From: Rhineura floridana
Taxonomy: Eukaryota > Chordata > Lepidosauria > Squamata > Rhineuridae
Direction of reading: 5' to 3'
Length of the DNA: 64,000 nucleotides
NCBI RefSeq assembly: GCF_030035675.1
Contig: NC_084480.1
Location: forward strand, 286,030,394-286,094,393
The translations under genes were made by a program, and so were the position numbers. The notes under the pieces are model-generated. The model did no database searches, was not told where the DNA came from, and saw nothing but the letters and a program-made list of their open reading frames with translations. The number at the start of each line of letters is the position of its first letter. The first letter of the stretch is position 1. Shown in pieces: positions 10,810 to 22,345 of the stretch.

Positions 10810-11445
10810 CTAATAGTATAGTATTGTCTGCAAATTGCTCATATTTCTCCCTCCAATTTTCACACCTCCTTCATCTTGGTCCAATCCTGCTTTCCGTATG
10901 ATATGTTCTGCGTACAGATTAAACAGATAGAGTGATAACATACACCCCTGTTTCATACCCTTTACAATTGGGAACCAATTAGTTTCTCCATATTCTGTCC
11001 TTACAGTAGTCTCTTGTCCAGAGTATAGGTTGCACATCAGGACAATCAGATGCTGTGGCACCCCCATTCCTTTTAAAGCATTCCATAGTTTTTCATGATC
11101 TACACAGTCAAAGGCTTTGCTGTAATCTATAAAGCACAGGGTGATTTTCTTCTGAAAGTCCTTGGTCCATTCCATTATCCAACATATGTTTGTGATATGA
11201 TCTCTGGTGCCTCTTCCCTTTCTAAATCCAGCTTGGACGTGTGGCATTTCTTGCTCCCTATATGGTGACAGCCTTTGTTGTAGAATCTTGAGCATTACTT
11301 TACTTGCATGGGATATTAAGGCAATAGTTCGATAATTACTGCATTCCCTGGGATCCCCTTTCTTTGGAATTGGGATATGTATGGAATGCTTCCAGTGTGT
11401 GGGCCATTGTTTAGTTTTCCATATTTCTTGACAAATTTTTATCAA
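10810..11445 (-). pseudogene. BovB ORF2 reverse transcriptase segment
   Basis: 211 codons with RT motifs in order: FRKGRGTRDH, CFIDYSKAFDCVDHEKLW (motif A aspartate), and VKGMKQGCMLSLYLFN (motif B). The motif C region (YADD) is degraded near 10820 and the frame shifts there to the next segment. The endonuclease domain and the N-terminal RT part lie upstream in decayed sequence or were never inserted. Confidence 0.85.
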
Positions 11446-12567
11446 AATTTGGACATATTCAGTCTCAGTAGCTTGTAGCGACTCTGTTGGTATGCCATCT
11501 GTTCCTGATGATTTGTTAATTCCAAGTATTTTAAGAGCAGCTTTTACCTCACATTCTCAAATTTCTGGTTCTTCATCATATGGTTCCTCCGTGAATGAAT
11601 CTGTCATCCTGGTATCTCTTTTATAGAGTTCTTCAGTGTATTGCTTCCATCTTCCTTTTATTTCATCTCGATCAGTCAGTGTGTTCCCCCCTGTTAATTA
11701 TTCAACATCCCTACTCTTGGTTTAAATTTCCCTTTCATTTCTCTAATCTTTTGGAATAGGGCTCTTGTTCTTCCCTTTTTGTTGTCCTCTTCTATTTCTA
11801 TACAATAACTATTGTAATCATTTTCTTTGTCTCTACGTACTAGTCGCTGTATTGTTGCATTTAGGGTTTTGGCCGTGTTTCTATCTCCTTTTGCTTTTGC
11901 TTTCCTTCTCTAACCATTTTAAGAGTTTCGTCAGTCATCCATTGAGGTCTTTCTTTTTAACTAGAGGTATTGTCTTTTTGCATTCTTCTCTGATCATGTC
12001 TCTGACTTCAGTCCATAGTTCTTCTGGTCAACTAAGTTTAAAGCCTCAAATCTGTTCCTTATTTGATCTTTATATTCTTCTGGGATGTTGTTTAAATTGT
12101 ATTTTGGCATTATGATTGCTTTCCTCTTTAGCTTTCCTCTGATTTTCGAGTTCCCAGTATTCTTTGGAGGAAGCCATAACTCTTAAAGTGGTACAAGAGT
12201 GCTTTAAATATATGGTGTGGGTGTGTGACCAGTGGCAAAGTGTGAGTTGGGCAGGTGGTGAGGTCTGGTAAAGATGACCACTGATACAACTGGGAGTAGG
12301 GACAACAATCTAAAAGGCCCCCATGCCTAGTATATATTACAAGTTGCCAGATTCATGAGATAACAGTTTGACTACTGAGATTGCTAATTAAGTCTAGTCA
12401 TGCATTCACCACAGACCATTACTGTAACCTCAGTTCAGGTATTTGAATCTCAGCTTCCTCACTGTTATAACTTTGGAGGTATGCTGCTGACTCTTAAATT
12501 GATTCTGGCACTTTGCCAGTTAATTTCATAACTGTGTTAATATAGTCTTAATAAAACCAGGTTATGA

Positions 12568-12699
12568 CTCCAGAGCAGAGCTTGGAAAAGTTACTTTTTT
12601 AAACTATAACTCCCAGCAGCCCCAGCCAGTATGGGCACTGGATTGGGCTGATGGGAGCTGTAGTTCAAAAAAGTAACTTTTCCAAGCTCTGCTCCAGAG
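12568..12699. mobile_element. Palindromic hAT-type MITE
   Basis: Element 12576-12691 begins CAGAGCTTGGAAAAGTTAC and ends with its complement. It is flanked by a perfect 8 bp duplication CTCCAGAG (12568-12575, 12692-12699), diagnostic of hAT transposition. The core (CTCCCAGCAGCCCCAGCCAG) resembles the Z family. No coding content. Confidence 0.9.
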
Positions 12700-13766
12700 G
12701 AGGGTCAAATTAACTTTATTAAACTACAGGCTATCGGAGTCCATTCCTGGCTGGCCCCTCAAGGCTTTCTACTACTTAGGCAAATTAAAATTTTTGCCCT
12801 CTTGTATCTTATCTTATGGCGAGCAGCATAACAATAGCCCATTAAATTATCAAGACTTGACTGAGATATTATTTTCTCATTTTCATTTTTAAATGAAAGG
12901 CACTCCAAGGCAGCTAACGTAACTCCACTGTGCCTGCTGACATCAACTGTTCCATGAGCTGCTAAACTGCCTGTATACCTCTTCTAAATATTGATGCAGT
13001 GACTCACTCTCTCTCCAAGACATTTGCATAGCTAAGATAGGTGCCCCTGGAATTTGGGATCCCAAGCAAAGGCCTACCTTGGACCAGCTGTGTCACTTCA
13101 TTTCACTAGAGCTGCACATGGGCTAAGGTGCCTCATTGTTTTAAATACTTTTCTTTCTTTCTTTCTGCAAAATCATGCCAAACCTAGAGGTAAAAATATA
13201 AAGAATGTGAGAAAAGGATGAAAGGGTTTTCCTTTTGCATTCCCAGTTTCAACATTTCATTGCAGCACAGTGTGTGGTTATTTTTGGATGCCATCTTAAG
13301 TGGCTGCCATGTTGGCAATGATCCCTGCCCAACCCATGTGTTCCGCACCATCATTGGTTAGAAATACACCAGAAGATTAACTCTTCTCTGGTTAATCTCT
13401 ACATGTAAAGTATCAGGAACCTGGCCAACAGACTCCAACTGGCTGTGCACCTGAAGTGTAGCTGGGTCAGATTTGTGGAGTCTAAAGTCGCTATCAGGGA
13501 GGCAGTCTATATCAAAAGTAAACAGAAGGTAAGGTAAGAAGAAACAGGGACATAAAGATAGAAGAATGACACAGACTTAGGCAAGGAAGTTCTGTTTTCT
13601 TTCCAATAAGTTGCAGAGAGAAGGTTCAGAAATGAGGATAACCTAGAAGGAGTTTTGTAGGGCTCATAGCCAACCAGAAAGTCAGGATGAACATGAAATA
13701 ACTTGTGCTTGGGAAATCAATGATAGCTAACCAAGATGGCCAGAGAATTAACTTGACTCTCAAGAT
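12700..13766. other. Unassigned sequence
   Basis: A CTTT-rich run near 13146-13165; otherwise no supported feature. Confidence 0.4.
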
Positions 13767-13903
13767 CAGGGATGGGGAACCAATGACCTTCCAGATATTG
13801 CTGAACTCCAGTTCCCAGCAGCTCAAGCCAGCAGGGCCAATAGTCAGGGATGGTGGGAGTTGTAATCCACAAACATCTGGAAAGCCACATGTTTCCCATC
13901 CTG
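13767..13903. mobile_element. Z-family MITE with 8 bp duplication
   Basis: CAGGGATGGGGAACCAATGA at one end, the matching complement ending CCCATCCTG at the other. Flanks CTCAAGAT and CTGAAGAT (7 of 8 identical) support hAT. Z copies are self-complementary and do not code. Confidence 0.85.
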
Positions 13904-14100
13904 CTGAAGATGAACCAAAAACAGGGAATGAGGAAAGACCATTCTTCAATTGCCAATTATTTATATCTCAAAATACTCTGATGCTGGCTGGTCCTTATAT
14001 TCTTTTCCTCCTCCTGCTAATGCCACCAGCAAAGGGTCCCAATGACAAATGAAGCAAATTATAGCCATTCCATATTACACAAAGCAATGTAAAATCAAGT

Positions 14101-14295
14101 GACTAAGAATGCAATCTGATACACAGTTACCTGGGAGTAAGACCCATCCAATTCAATGGGATTTACTTCTGAGTAAACATGAATAGGCTTGCACTCTAAG
14201 GCTGAAATTCTGTGCACAATTGTATGCAGATAAACCCCACTGAACTCAGGCTAGTGGAACTTACTTCTGAGTAAACATAGATAAGATCTGATTGT
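14101..14295. mobile_element. Two adjacent T2 MITEs
   Basis: Two back-to-back T2 units (about 14105-14204 and 14205-14294). Each has ACCTGGGAGTAAG- or AACTTACTTCTG-type halves and GAGTAAACAT. Confidence 0.65.
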
Positions 14296-15084
14296 AAGAA
14301 AATGCTATTTTTCTCCATAACAGTCATGCAACATATTTTCCCAAATGTGTATGCTACCTGTGAAGCTGAACAGTTATTATGTGGTTTTTATTATTCCTAT
14401 AGTAGACTACAGTATCCAAAGTATACACCATGCATACTTCTTCACTTAGGAGCTAAGCACAGCTATGTAAAGTGAGCAGCTTGTTTACAGTAGGCTCCTA
14501 TACTGGTAGGGACCTATGCTATCAAATTAGTGGGAAATCAGTATTATAGTAAACAGAGGTCAAAGATCAAACCCACAATTTCATATAAAATTCCAGTCCA
14601 TGTACACAAAATATGAAAATTAAAAAATTCCAAGTCACGAGACCATCAACTACTCTTAAAGCTAATCAAAAGCAGGGTAAGAGTAAAGGAAGTGAAATTT
14701 AAATGCAATTTTAATCCAAAATTTAATGCAAGCAACAGCGATACAATAGATCTCTTTTCAGCCTTGACAATTGATTGTCAAACAAACAAAATGGTTAGCT
14801 CTCTTCTTGTTCAGACAGTGTCTTTATAATGTCCATTGGTATAATATTATAAATATATTCTTAAAACTCTTCAGCTGGGACTGCTTGTCTGATACTGTTT
14901 GTTGGGAAATTTTGTTTTTTGCCATTATTATTATTGTTGTTGTTGTTGTTAGGTTTTTTAGTTGCTTGTTACCTAAAGGTCTCCAGAAACTCAACTTGTC
15001 AGCTTGTAATCTGCTTGAGTCTTGAATTGCTTTATTTTATCTATGAAACTTTCAGGGCCAGATTAACCACAGCTCTTTTCACTG
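14296..15084. other. Unassigned sequence
   Basis: Contains a TTATTG/TTG run at 14925-14950. No supported gene. Confidence 0.4.
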
Positions 15085-15136
15085 GGGTGTAAATCTGTGA
15101 GGTTTCTTCCAACTCTATGATACTATGATTCTACTT
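15085..15136 (+). mobile_element. CR1 LINE 3' terminus, short scrap
   Basis: CTTCCAACTCTATGATACTATGATTCT is the complement of the AATCATAGAATCATAGAG end seen at 37597. Confidence 0.7.
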
Positions 15137-15827
15137 CAGGTTAGGGAGCACATTTCTATATATGACAGTTCTCTACACACAGAAAACTAGATGTCAGGAT
15201 GAAGACTAGACTTAAAACTAGATGTCAGGGAGCAGACTACATTTTGCCCTGACAACTAGTTTTCTGTGGATTTTTGCTGGGGAGGAGCATCCAGTTCATT
15301 CACACCTTCAATCTAAAGTGGACACAGGTTTACTACCTGGACACAGGTTTACTACCTCAGTGAGAACTACACTGATGTAAATCATAGCATGAGGTTCCCA
15401 ACAGTTTGGGGTTCTTGCTGCGATGGAGTGAGCCCTGTGCTTTCTACAAAATTATATCTATCCTGTTATTTGTACCATGTACCTTCCCTGCTACAATGAG
15501 TGAGAATCTCTTATTACAGCCCCCTGTCCCACTTTGGCACTGCTGTGTGGTGCTGATGGAAAGGGCTTCTGTTTTCCTCTTCCTTCCGGTTCTGAATGCT
15601 CAGGAGCCAATCAGTGGATCATCTGGATAAGCAGATTGGAAGGCGAACCTCCTCTCTCTGGTCCATGCCTGATGGGGGTCACCCAGCAGGCAGTCTGGGT
15701 GAGACCACTGGGCCAGCAGGGAGGTTGATCAAGGTTGGGATCCTCTGCTGTGCTACTCCACAAACCATGTTATTGCTGTAGTTGTGGCAATTTTGAATGC
15801 ATACTCAGACTCTGACCCCATTTGTCT
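15137..15827. other. Unassigned sequence with a short tandem duplication
   Basis: The ~20 bp word GGACACAGGTTTACTACCT occurs twice in tandem at about 15314-15357. At 15178-15260 an AGAAAACTAG / CTAGTTTTCT pair could form a stem. No gene recognised. Confidence 0.45.
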
Positions 15828-15990
15828 CATAGCCCTTTAAACAATCATGGCTTCCTCCAAAGAATTCTGGGTAGTTTGTTAAGGGTGCTGAGTTAGGAGA
15901 CCCCTACTCCCCTCATATTTCCCAGAGTGGTTTAACAATCAATATTTTCCCAACTCTGGGAATTGTAGCTCTGTGAGGGAAATAGGTAGC
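15828..15990. mobile_element. Y-family MITE, partial
   Basis: AATCATGGCTTCCTCCAAAG, TAGTTTGTTAAGGGTGCTG and AATTGTAGCTCTGTGAGGGA, in Y order. Confidence 0.75.
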
Positions 15991-16214
15991 AGCTGCCTGT
16001 ATTTCTATTACGGTAGCCTGAGCAGAATGGCTAAAGAAGGGCTAAAAAAAAAAATTAGAGCCAAGGAACATAAGATGGAGTGGGAAATATTCTATATATA
16101 CCCCCTACCTTAGTATATGGAACAATCTTTCCTCTCCCTCCTTTGAACTCATTGGCACTATTCAGCACAGTTAGGCATGGGCTTAACAACTATGAGTTGG
16201 AGTATAGCCCATCT

Positions 16215-16412
16215 GAAAAAAAAATCTGTTTTAAATAAATACATTTTATTATTATTGAATTTATATCCCACCATTCTTTGAATTTATATTCCACCATTCT
16301 TCCCAAAGGAGCTCAGGATGGCAAACAACAAGCTATAAAACAATAAAAACATCTTAAAACAATCCCAATACAGATGCAGACTGGGAAAGATCTCTACTTA
16401 AAAGGTTGTAGT
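16215..16412 (-). mobile_element. L2-like LINE 3' end (W)
   Basis: AATTTATATCCCACCATTCTT occurs twice in a row here, followed by GGAGCTCAGGATGGCAAACA and CAGATGCAGACTGGGAAAG, as in the W copy at 7826-8120. Confidence 0.65.
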
Positions 16413-16447
16413 AGTAGTAGTAGTGATGATGATGATGATGATGATGA
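16407..16447. repeat. (GTA)n(GAT)n microsatellite
   Basis: GTA triplets run into GAT triplets directly before the CR1 insertion. Confidence 0.9.
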
Positions 16448-16466
16448 AATGTAGGGCACCAATAAA

Positions 16467-17762
16467 TGGTACTTAGACTTTCAAAAAGCGTTTGACAAGG
16501 TACCTCACCAAAGACTTCTGAGGAAGCTTAGCAGTCATGGAATAAGAGGAGAGGTCCTCTTGTGGATAAGGAATTGGTTAAGAAGCAGAAAGCAGAGAGT
16601 AGGAATAAACGGACAGTTCTCCCAATGGAGGGCTGTAGAAAGTGGAGTCCCTCAAGGATCGGTATTGGGACCTGTACTTTTCAACTTGTTCATTAATGAC
16701 CTAGAATTAGGGGTGAGCAGTGAAGTGGCCAAGTTTGCTGATGACACTAAATTGTTCAGGGTTGTTAAAACAAAAAGGGATTGCGAAGAGTTCCAAAAAG
16801 ACCTCTCCAAACTGAGTGAATGGGCGGAAAAATGGCAAATGCAATTCAATATAAACAAGTGTAAAAGTATGCATATTGGAGCAAAAAATCTTCATTTCAC
16901 ATATACGCTCATGGGGTCTGAACTGGCGGTGACCGACCAGGAGAGAGACCTTGGGGTTGTAGTGGACAGCACAATGAAAATGTCGACCCAGTGTGCGGCA
17001 GCTGTGAAAAAGGCAAATTCCATGCTAGCGATAATTAGGAAATGTATTGAAAATAAAACAGCCGATATCATAATGCCATTGTATAAATCTATGGTGCGGC
17101 CGCATTTGGAATACTGTGTACAGTTCTGGTCGCCTCATCTCAAAAAGGATATTCTAGAGTTGGAAAAGGTTCAGAAGAGGGCAACCAGAATGATCAAGGG
17201 GATGGAGCGACTCCCTTACGAGGAAAGGTTGCAGCATTTGGGGCATTTTAGTTTAGAGAAAAGGCGGGTCAGAGGAGACATGATAGAAGTGTATAAAATT
17301 ATGCATGGCATTGAGAAAGTGGACAGAGAAAAGTTCTTCTCCCTCTCTCATAATACTAGAACTCGTGGACATTCAAAGAAGCTGAATGTTGGAAGATTCA
17401 GGACAGACAAAAGGAAGTACTTCTTCACTCAGCACATGGTTAAACTATGGAATTTGCTATCACAAGATGCAGTAATGGCCACCAGCTTGGATGGCTTTAA
17501 AAGAAGATTAGACAAATTCATGGAGGGCAGGGCTATCAATGGCTACTAGACGTGATGGCTGTGCTCTGCCACCCTAGTCAGAGGCAGCATGCTTCTGAAA
17601 ACCAGTTGCCGGAAGCCTCAGGAGGGAAGAGTGTTCTTGCACTCGGGTCCTGCTTGCAGGCTTCCCCCAGGCACCTGGTTGGCCACTGTGAGAACAGGAT
17701 GCTGGACTAGATGGGCCACTGGCCTGATCCAGCAGGCTCTTCTTATGTTCTTATGTTCTTAA
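16467..17762 (+). mobile_element. CR1 LINE, 5'-truncated, young-looking
   Basis: It begins inside the RT domain (YLDFQKAFDKVPH) and runs through the end of ORF2. A ~210 bp 3' UTR follows, ending with the CR1-type octamer repeats TTATGTTCTTATGTTCTTA. The frame is completely open. Protein sequence is near-identical to the copy at 51221-54374, so the two derive from one recently active subfamily. No target duplication is visible, as is usual for CR1. Confidence 0.92.
16470..17549 (+). CDS. CR1 ORF2 fragment: RT palm to C-terminus
   Basis: An open frame of 359 residues with no native start; the first internal methionine is at 16560. Visible RT motifs are motif A (YLDFQKAFDKVPH), motif B (SGVPQGSVLGPVLFN) and motif C (KFADDTKLFRVV). 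The CR1 thumb and C-terminal region follow, including MVRPHLEYCVQFWSPHLKKD, KVQKRATRMIKGME, RVRGDMIEVYKIMHGIEKVD and RTRGHSKKLNVGRFRTD, ending KFMEGRAINGY. The endonuclease and RT fingers are missing through 5' truncation, so it cannot retrotranspose alone. No promoter is attached. Confidence 0.9.
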   Translation, partial: YLDFQKAFDKVPHQRLLRKLSSHGIRGEVLLWIRNWLRSRKQRVGINGQFSQWRAVESGVPQGSVLGPVLFNLFINDLELGVSSEVAKFADDTKLFRVVKTKRDCEEFQKDLSKLSEWAEKWQMQFNINKCKSMHIGAKNLHFTYTLMGSELAVTDQERDLGVVVDSTMKMSTQCAAAVKKANSMLAIIRKCIENKTADIIMPLYKSMVRPHLEYCVQFWSPHLKKDILELEKVQKRATRMIKGMERLPYEERLQHLGHFSLEKRRVRGDMIEVYKIMHGIEKVDREKFFSLSHNTRTRGHSKKLNVGRFRTDKRKYFFTQHMVKLWNLLSQDAVMATSLDGFKRRLDKFMEGRAINGY

Positions 17763-18689
17763 CATTACCCTGTTCCTTTTAACTCCAAACTTGAAATAAC
17801 AGATGTGATGCATTGAATATTCACTTGATGTTAGTGGTATTTGGGGCACTTTATTCTTGATGTTGCCTTCCTATCATTAAGCTAGTTCAGTGGTTTTTCA
17901 AATTTTCTACTTCTAAGCACAATCTCGTTAACATCACAGCATTAAGTTCTGAAATCAATCAAAAGGAAACTGCTGAATAATAAATGCTGAGGAACAAATG
18001 AAGAACAGAGGCCTCTGAAAGCCTAAAGGTTTTATTTCTTTACCAGAGATCTGGTTCCCCAGTACCACCAGATGTCAGCATACACTACTACTAAAAACAA
18101 GCACAGGACTTTTAACAATGAGATCCTGATCCTGAAATCAAAGCAGGTTCTATTCATGTATAGTTATGCAAACTGGTTCCCCTTTTTGGACAAACTTTCC
18201 ATATTGTTTCTGGAGTGCTCCACTGACAGAGAATTATCGCAGTCCCAAAGCTCAAATGCCACACATTCTTTTAAAATTTTAAAAAAATTATTTGCAGTGT
18301 CAGCCTGTCGAGTATGGACTGTCAAAGCTGCATTAAAGCTTTTAAAGTATGTTGTCCTATAATTAAAAGCTCCCGTTTTGCAGTTTCTGGGTAGGTTTTG
18401 TTTGTTTGTGTTTTGCTTCCTTTTCAGCATGGCTGGGAAACTGATGATGATAAAAAAATTAAAAATTGCTTCAAGTCAGAAACAAATGGGAAGGCAATAC
18501 AAACAAACTGGACTACAATGACGAGGCAATGACATAGCCATGATTCTCCATAAAAAGTGAATAAATTGTGACAATTCCAGAGAACAGGGCTAGTGTGGAT
18601 GTAACTTTACTCGTGCTAAAGCATAACTGGAAAATGGAAGCTACAGAATAGCTTTTATATTTATAGTATGGCTTTTATATATGTAGAAA
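17763..18689. other. Unassigned, unique-looking sequence (candidate conserved non-coding)
   Basis: No repeat matches to the families in this window. 18060-18600 is AT-rich with several homeobox-like ATTA/TAAT words and low apparent decay. It reads like unique sequence, but conservation cannot be judged from one genome. Confidence 0.3.
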
Positions 18690-18940
18690 ATATATTTATC
18701 CCCCAAAGATTATTGGGAATTGTAGTTTGTTAAGGGTTCTGAGAGTTGTTAGGAGATCCATATTTCCCTCACAGAGCTACAATTCTCAGAGTGATTTAAC
18801 AGCCAGCTCTTCTTCCTAGGAAACTCTGAGAATTGTAGCTCTGTGAGGGAAGCCACAGTTCCCAGGATTCTTTGGGGGAAGCTGTGACTGTTAAAATGGT
18901 ATGATACTGCTTTAAAAATATAGTGCAGATGACGCCCTTC
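18690..18940. mobile_element. Y-family MITE
   Basis: CCCCCAAAGATTATTGGGAA, TGTAGTTTGTTAAGGG, CTCACAGAGCTACAATTC and the mirrored half ending GGATTCTTTGGGGGAAGC, then TGGTATGATACTGCTTTAA. Confidence 0.8.
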
Positions 18941-20370
18941 ACTGGCTATTCATTTCTTAAGCTTCAATTTCATTTACCCCCTCTGTTAGGTCCTGCTTGC
19001 CATATCCCTCTTTGGCATTAGAGTGGTTCAGCCAAATACTACAGGGGTGGTGGTTATCATGTCACCATCACCCCCTAATATTTGTTAGTACACTGAAATG
19101 AAAATGGTAGATAAATTCTTCCTACTTCCTGAAGACACAGTTCACAGGAAGAAAATGAATGAATTGAATATGAGCATACTTTGCTTACTTCAAGCACGGG
19201 CGTGCACTCATATGCATGCGTGTGTGCGTACACACACCACACACTAGTTTTTTGTTAATAAAGTTGAAGGACCTTTTTTGAGAACAATCGGTGTATAAAT
19301 TATGTTTTGCAGAGATGCTGTGCAAGATTTATGTTCCTTCAGGGGAGGTAAATCTTTTCTTGTCATAAATTCGATTCTGTATTTAGAATCTGCAGAACAT
19401 TGATTATCATATTTATTATGTTTTCCCACATATTATAACAATGTTAATGTTAAAAGATCAGTGGTTTATTTCATACATCATGGCTGTGTCCATTTTTCAA
19501 CTTGTTTAGGCATCAGGGACTGATCTTTCTTTTGAAAATAGCTTTGTGTGTCTGTATTAAAGGTCGTTTGATACTTTTTACTGCGGGTATAAACATGATG
19601 GAAAGAATAAGGCAAAAGAGAGAGGGAAAGAGGGTGTCCTAAACTGAAACCAAGCTGTACCAGACAAGGAAGTTGATTATAGTTGGAAAAGATTTATGGG
19701 GATTTCAATCAGAGAGGCTTATGGGTGTAACACACAGAGAAGGCTTAAGTTGGTTGTTTTGGATCATCTTGTTCCATGTCCAGTTTTCACACATATGGAA
19801 TAAATGGAATCGACCCAAATTCCAAGCCCCTAAGGCTTTCTTTGGCTTTGTAATTTACTCTTACAAGAAAAAATGTTTTGTTTTTGAAGGGCTGTAATCC
19901 CACCACATATGCATAGTGGGGTGGGTGGGAAGGCAATTTCACTTTCTAGTTGATTGAGAATCATTGGGTTGGATTTAAAAAATAATAATAATGCAGAGCA
20001 GTTTGGAGAAATACATGACAAATCTATATAAATCTAGTGCAGTAGTTTTTCTTCCATAAAACAGGCACAGCTTGGTGCGTTCAAGAATTTCTTATTTATC
20101 ATACGTTATAAAGTCACTATTAATATGAAGTATATATTAAGTAAAGTTATTAAGGTAAGTATTGTTTCAACAATGATGGTGGTGAGTAGTGTTCTTTGGG
20201 AATGGGACAGCTATCAACCTGAGTCTTGTTGGAGAACATGCAAAATGAACTCACCATGGTGGGAATCCATGGTGATTCCACACAAAGGCAATTGTGACCT
20301 CAACTTTCCCTTATTCATTTGCAGAAAGTGTTTGCACTCTCAACTGGAATAAAGCCTTGTGTTTTACAAT
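18941..20370. other. Unassigned, mostly unique-looking sequence
   Basis: A short alternating TGCATGCGTGTGTGCG/CACACACC run at 19205-19245. 19240-19500 is AT-rich unique-looking sequence. No gene, RNA or repeat assignment. Confidence 0.4.
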
Positions 20371-20795
20371 TAGGGATGGAAGGATCTGTTAATTTCAGTT
20401 CTCTCCGTTTCACTTTTTTCCAGTCTTAAATTCAGTTCGTCACATTTCTTCAGCAATTTGCGAATTTCTTTTTTTAAATCCTATTAAAAAAATTTCACCA
20501 TTGTAGTGCAAACTCCTCTCAATAAACACTTTTCTGCAGTTTTGACTAATGTACAGATTTTTGCAAGCCGTTTCTTGTAATATAATGCATTTCTCTGTGT
20601 TACCCTCACAAATATATTCATTTTTATGTATACTTTCCCCTAATATATGCATTTTTATAAATCTTGTTTGGTTGGAGAATTGCACTTTAAAATTCAGATA
20701 CGTGTGAATTTTGAAGGATGGCTGTTTTGGTTCTCATATTGTTTTGGAAAGTGCGAATTTAATGCAAATGCAAACAAAAGTTTCCCCCATCCCTA
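20371..20795 (+). mobile_element. X-family MITE (hAT-type), complete
   Basis: Termini TAGGGATGGAAGG and CCCCCATCCCTA are inverted repeats. The interior is AT-rich with repeated GCATTT/AATATA words. Flanks TTTACAAT and TTTAGCAAT are a plausible, slightly decayed 8 bp duplication. It does not code. Nine copies or fragments occur in the window. Confidence 0.85.
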
Positions 20796-20893
20796 TTTAG
20801 CAATCTTTCTCTTCCAGCTGAAATTTTGACTGATGCCAAACAAAATGTGCTGGGGCAGTAGTTTATGCTTCTACCACATCCACACATAAAGCA

Positions 20894-21018
20894 CATGAGG
20901 TGGAAAACCAATGGCCCTCCAGATGCTGCTGAACTCCAGCTTCCATCAGTCCTAGCCACCACAGCCAATGGTCAGGGATGATGGAAATTGTAGTCCAGCA
21001 ATGTCTGCAGATCCACTG
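20894..21018. mobile_element. Z-family MITE
   Basis: CCAATGGCCCTCCAGATGCT, GCCAATGGTCAGGGATGATG and TTGTAGTCCAGCAATGTCTG, in family order. Confidence 0.7.
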
Positions 21019-21210
21019 GTAGAAGGAAGAGAGAGGTGCACCCTTTTCACCTCACTCTATTGTTCTAAGCAGTGTTCTTTTAAGCAGTGTTTTTCCAGTT
21101 ATGTTATTATTTACTATATTTATATAAATATAGTCTACCAATTACATTGTTCTCTGGACAGCTTCACCAAATAACATCGTTCTTTGGGCAGCATGCTGCA
21201 GCATAAAATA

Positions 21211-21423
21211 CAATAGGGCTGCGCTTTACATCGCTTCATTTTACGGTGCTTCGCTAATGCGGCGGTCTCAATTAGACTCAATTAGACTAAAGCCCCACTC
21301 ATATGGCGCTTGCTCTGCTTTTACAGTGGTTTTCGGGCGCTGTGCGCCATTTTATTCAATGAGTTCCGCTTTTCAGCAGTTTTTGCTTTTCAGTAGGGGT
21401 CCGGAACGAGTGGGGCCCTACTG
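21211..21423. mobile_element. pogo/Tigger-like MITE
   Basis: Starts CAATAGGGCTGCGC after a TA (21209-21210) and ends GTGGGGCCCTACTG before TA (21424-21425). The interior contains CCCCACTCATATGGCG and GCGCCATTTTATTCAATG, shared with 6962-7147. Confidence 0.75.
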
Positions 21424-21539
21424 TAATAACATTCAATTTAAAACACAGTATCATAAAATAACAATTTACAGTATAAAAATTTCCATCTCAGAGAAGAATA
21501 AAAGCAAATAACTGATTTAGAACACAAAAACCACAGGCC

Positions 21540-21640
21540 TGGGAGAATAAAAAAAAAAGGCTTCACCTGATGCCGAAAATATCATAATGAAGGTACCAGG
21601 TAAGCCTTTCTGGGAGAGCATTCCACAATCAGGGTATCAC
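21540..21640 (-). mobile_element. L2-like LINE 3' UTR scrap
   Basis: GAGAGCATTCCACAATCAGG matches the GAGGGCATTCTACAAATGGG segment of the L2-like copy at 25021-25480. Confidence 0.45.
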
Positions 21641-21649
21641 CACCAAGAA

Positions 21650-21990
21650 GTCATAAAAAGAGACTGCTGTGTCAGGCCAATGTTCTCTCAGTGGCTAACC
21701 AAATTCCTATGGAAGGCCCACAAATAGGACCTGAGCACAACAACACTCTGCCCATTTGTGATTCCCAGCAAGTAGCATTCAGACAGAGGAGGCAGAACAT
21801 AGCCATGGTGGCTAGTAGGCACTGATAGGTTTATCCTGCATGGATTTGTCTAATTCTCTCTTGAAGCCACCCAAGTTGGTGGCCATCACTACTTCTTTTG
21901 GGAGCGAATCCCACAGTTTAACTGTGCAATGTATAAAGAAGTGCCTTCTTGTGTCTGTTCCTTCCAGTTCCCAGTCCAGCTCCAGTACCA
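21650..21990 (-). mobile_element. CR1 LINE 3' end fragment
   Basis: Reads in reverse complement as the CR1 3' UTR and ORF2 C-terminus. On the plus strand AGACTGCTGTGTCAGGCCAA, GGCAGAACATAGCCATGGTG and GGATTTGTCTAATTCTCTC are recognisable. More diverged than the copy at 16467. Confidence 0.8.
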
Positions 21991-22261
21991 GACATGACCA
22001 AGGCTGGGAGAAAATTGCTTAATGCATTGTGGTAAGCTGCAGGACAGAGGCAAGTCGCACAGCTCTTCTCCATGCACCCTACTTCATTTGCGAGCAGCGC
22101 AGAAACATGGATAAAATACAACCCAATGTGCCTTTTCATGTTTATACAGATATAGGATGAGGTGCTACATATATCTCACAGTGGAAGCTGTCAAAGGAGC
22201 TGAGTGGCACATTAGGATCAGGGCCATTCCTAATGAAGGACAAAATCCAGCCAAAGTTAAG

Positions 22262-22345
22262 CATTGCAAGGCTGCAATCCTAACCCCGCTTACCTGGGAA
22301 TAAGCCCCATTTAATTCAGTCGGACCTCCTTCTGGGTACATAGGA
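22262..22345. mobile_element. T2 MITE, partial
   Basis: GGCTGCAATCCTAACCCCGC, TTACCTGGGAATAAGCCCC and TTCTGGGTACAT follow the T2 pattern. Confidence 0.6.

Larger units (their letters stand above)
10052..12150 (-). mobile_element. BovB (RTE clade) LINE, 5'-truncated
   Basis: The minus strand carries reverse transcriptase and the distinctive BovB C-terminal region, then a 3' end with CGCCATAAGTCGTAAT-like sequence and a GTT/AAC repeat, the tail borrowed by Sauria SINEs. From 11445 to 12150 the reading frame is decayed but still BovB-like. The element interrupts a Y MITE. There is no endonuclease at full length. Confidence 0.85.
9346..12236. mobile_element. Y-family MITE split by a solo LTR and a BovB LINE
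   Basis: Y outer sequence is present at both ends: CATCCACACGATACATTTAA on the left, AAATATATGGTGTGGGTGTG on the right. The middle is continuous once the two insertions are ignored: CCCCCAAAGAATTCTGGG | TAACTGTAGTTTGTTAAG ... CACCCTTACTAAACTGC | AGTTCCCAGTATTCTTTGG. Y elements are internally self-complementary and do not code. The Y copy is older than both insertions. Confidence 0.85.
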
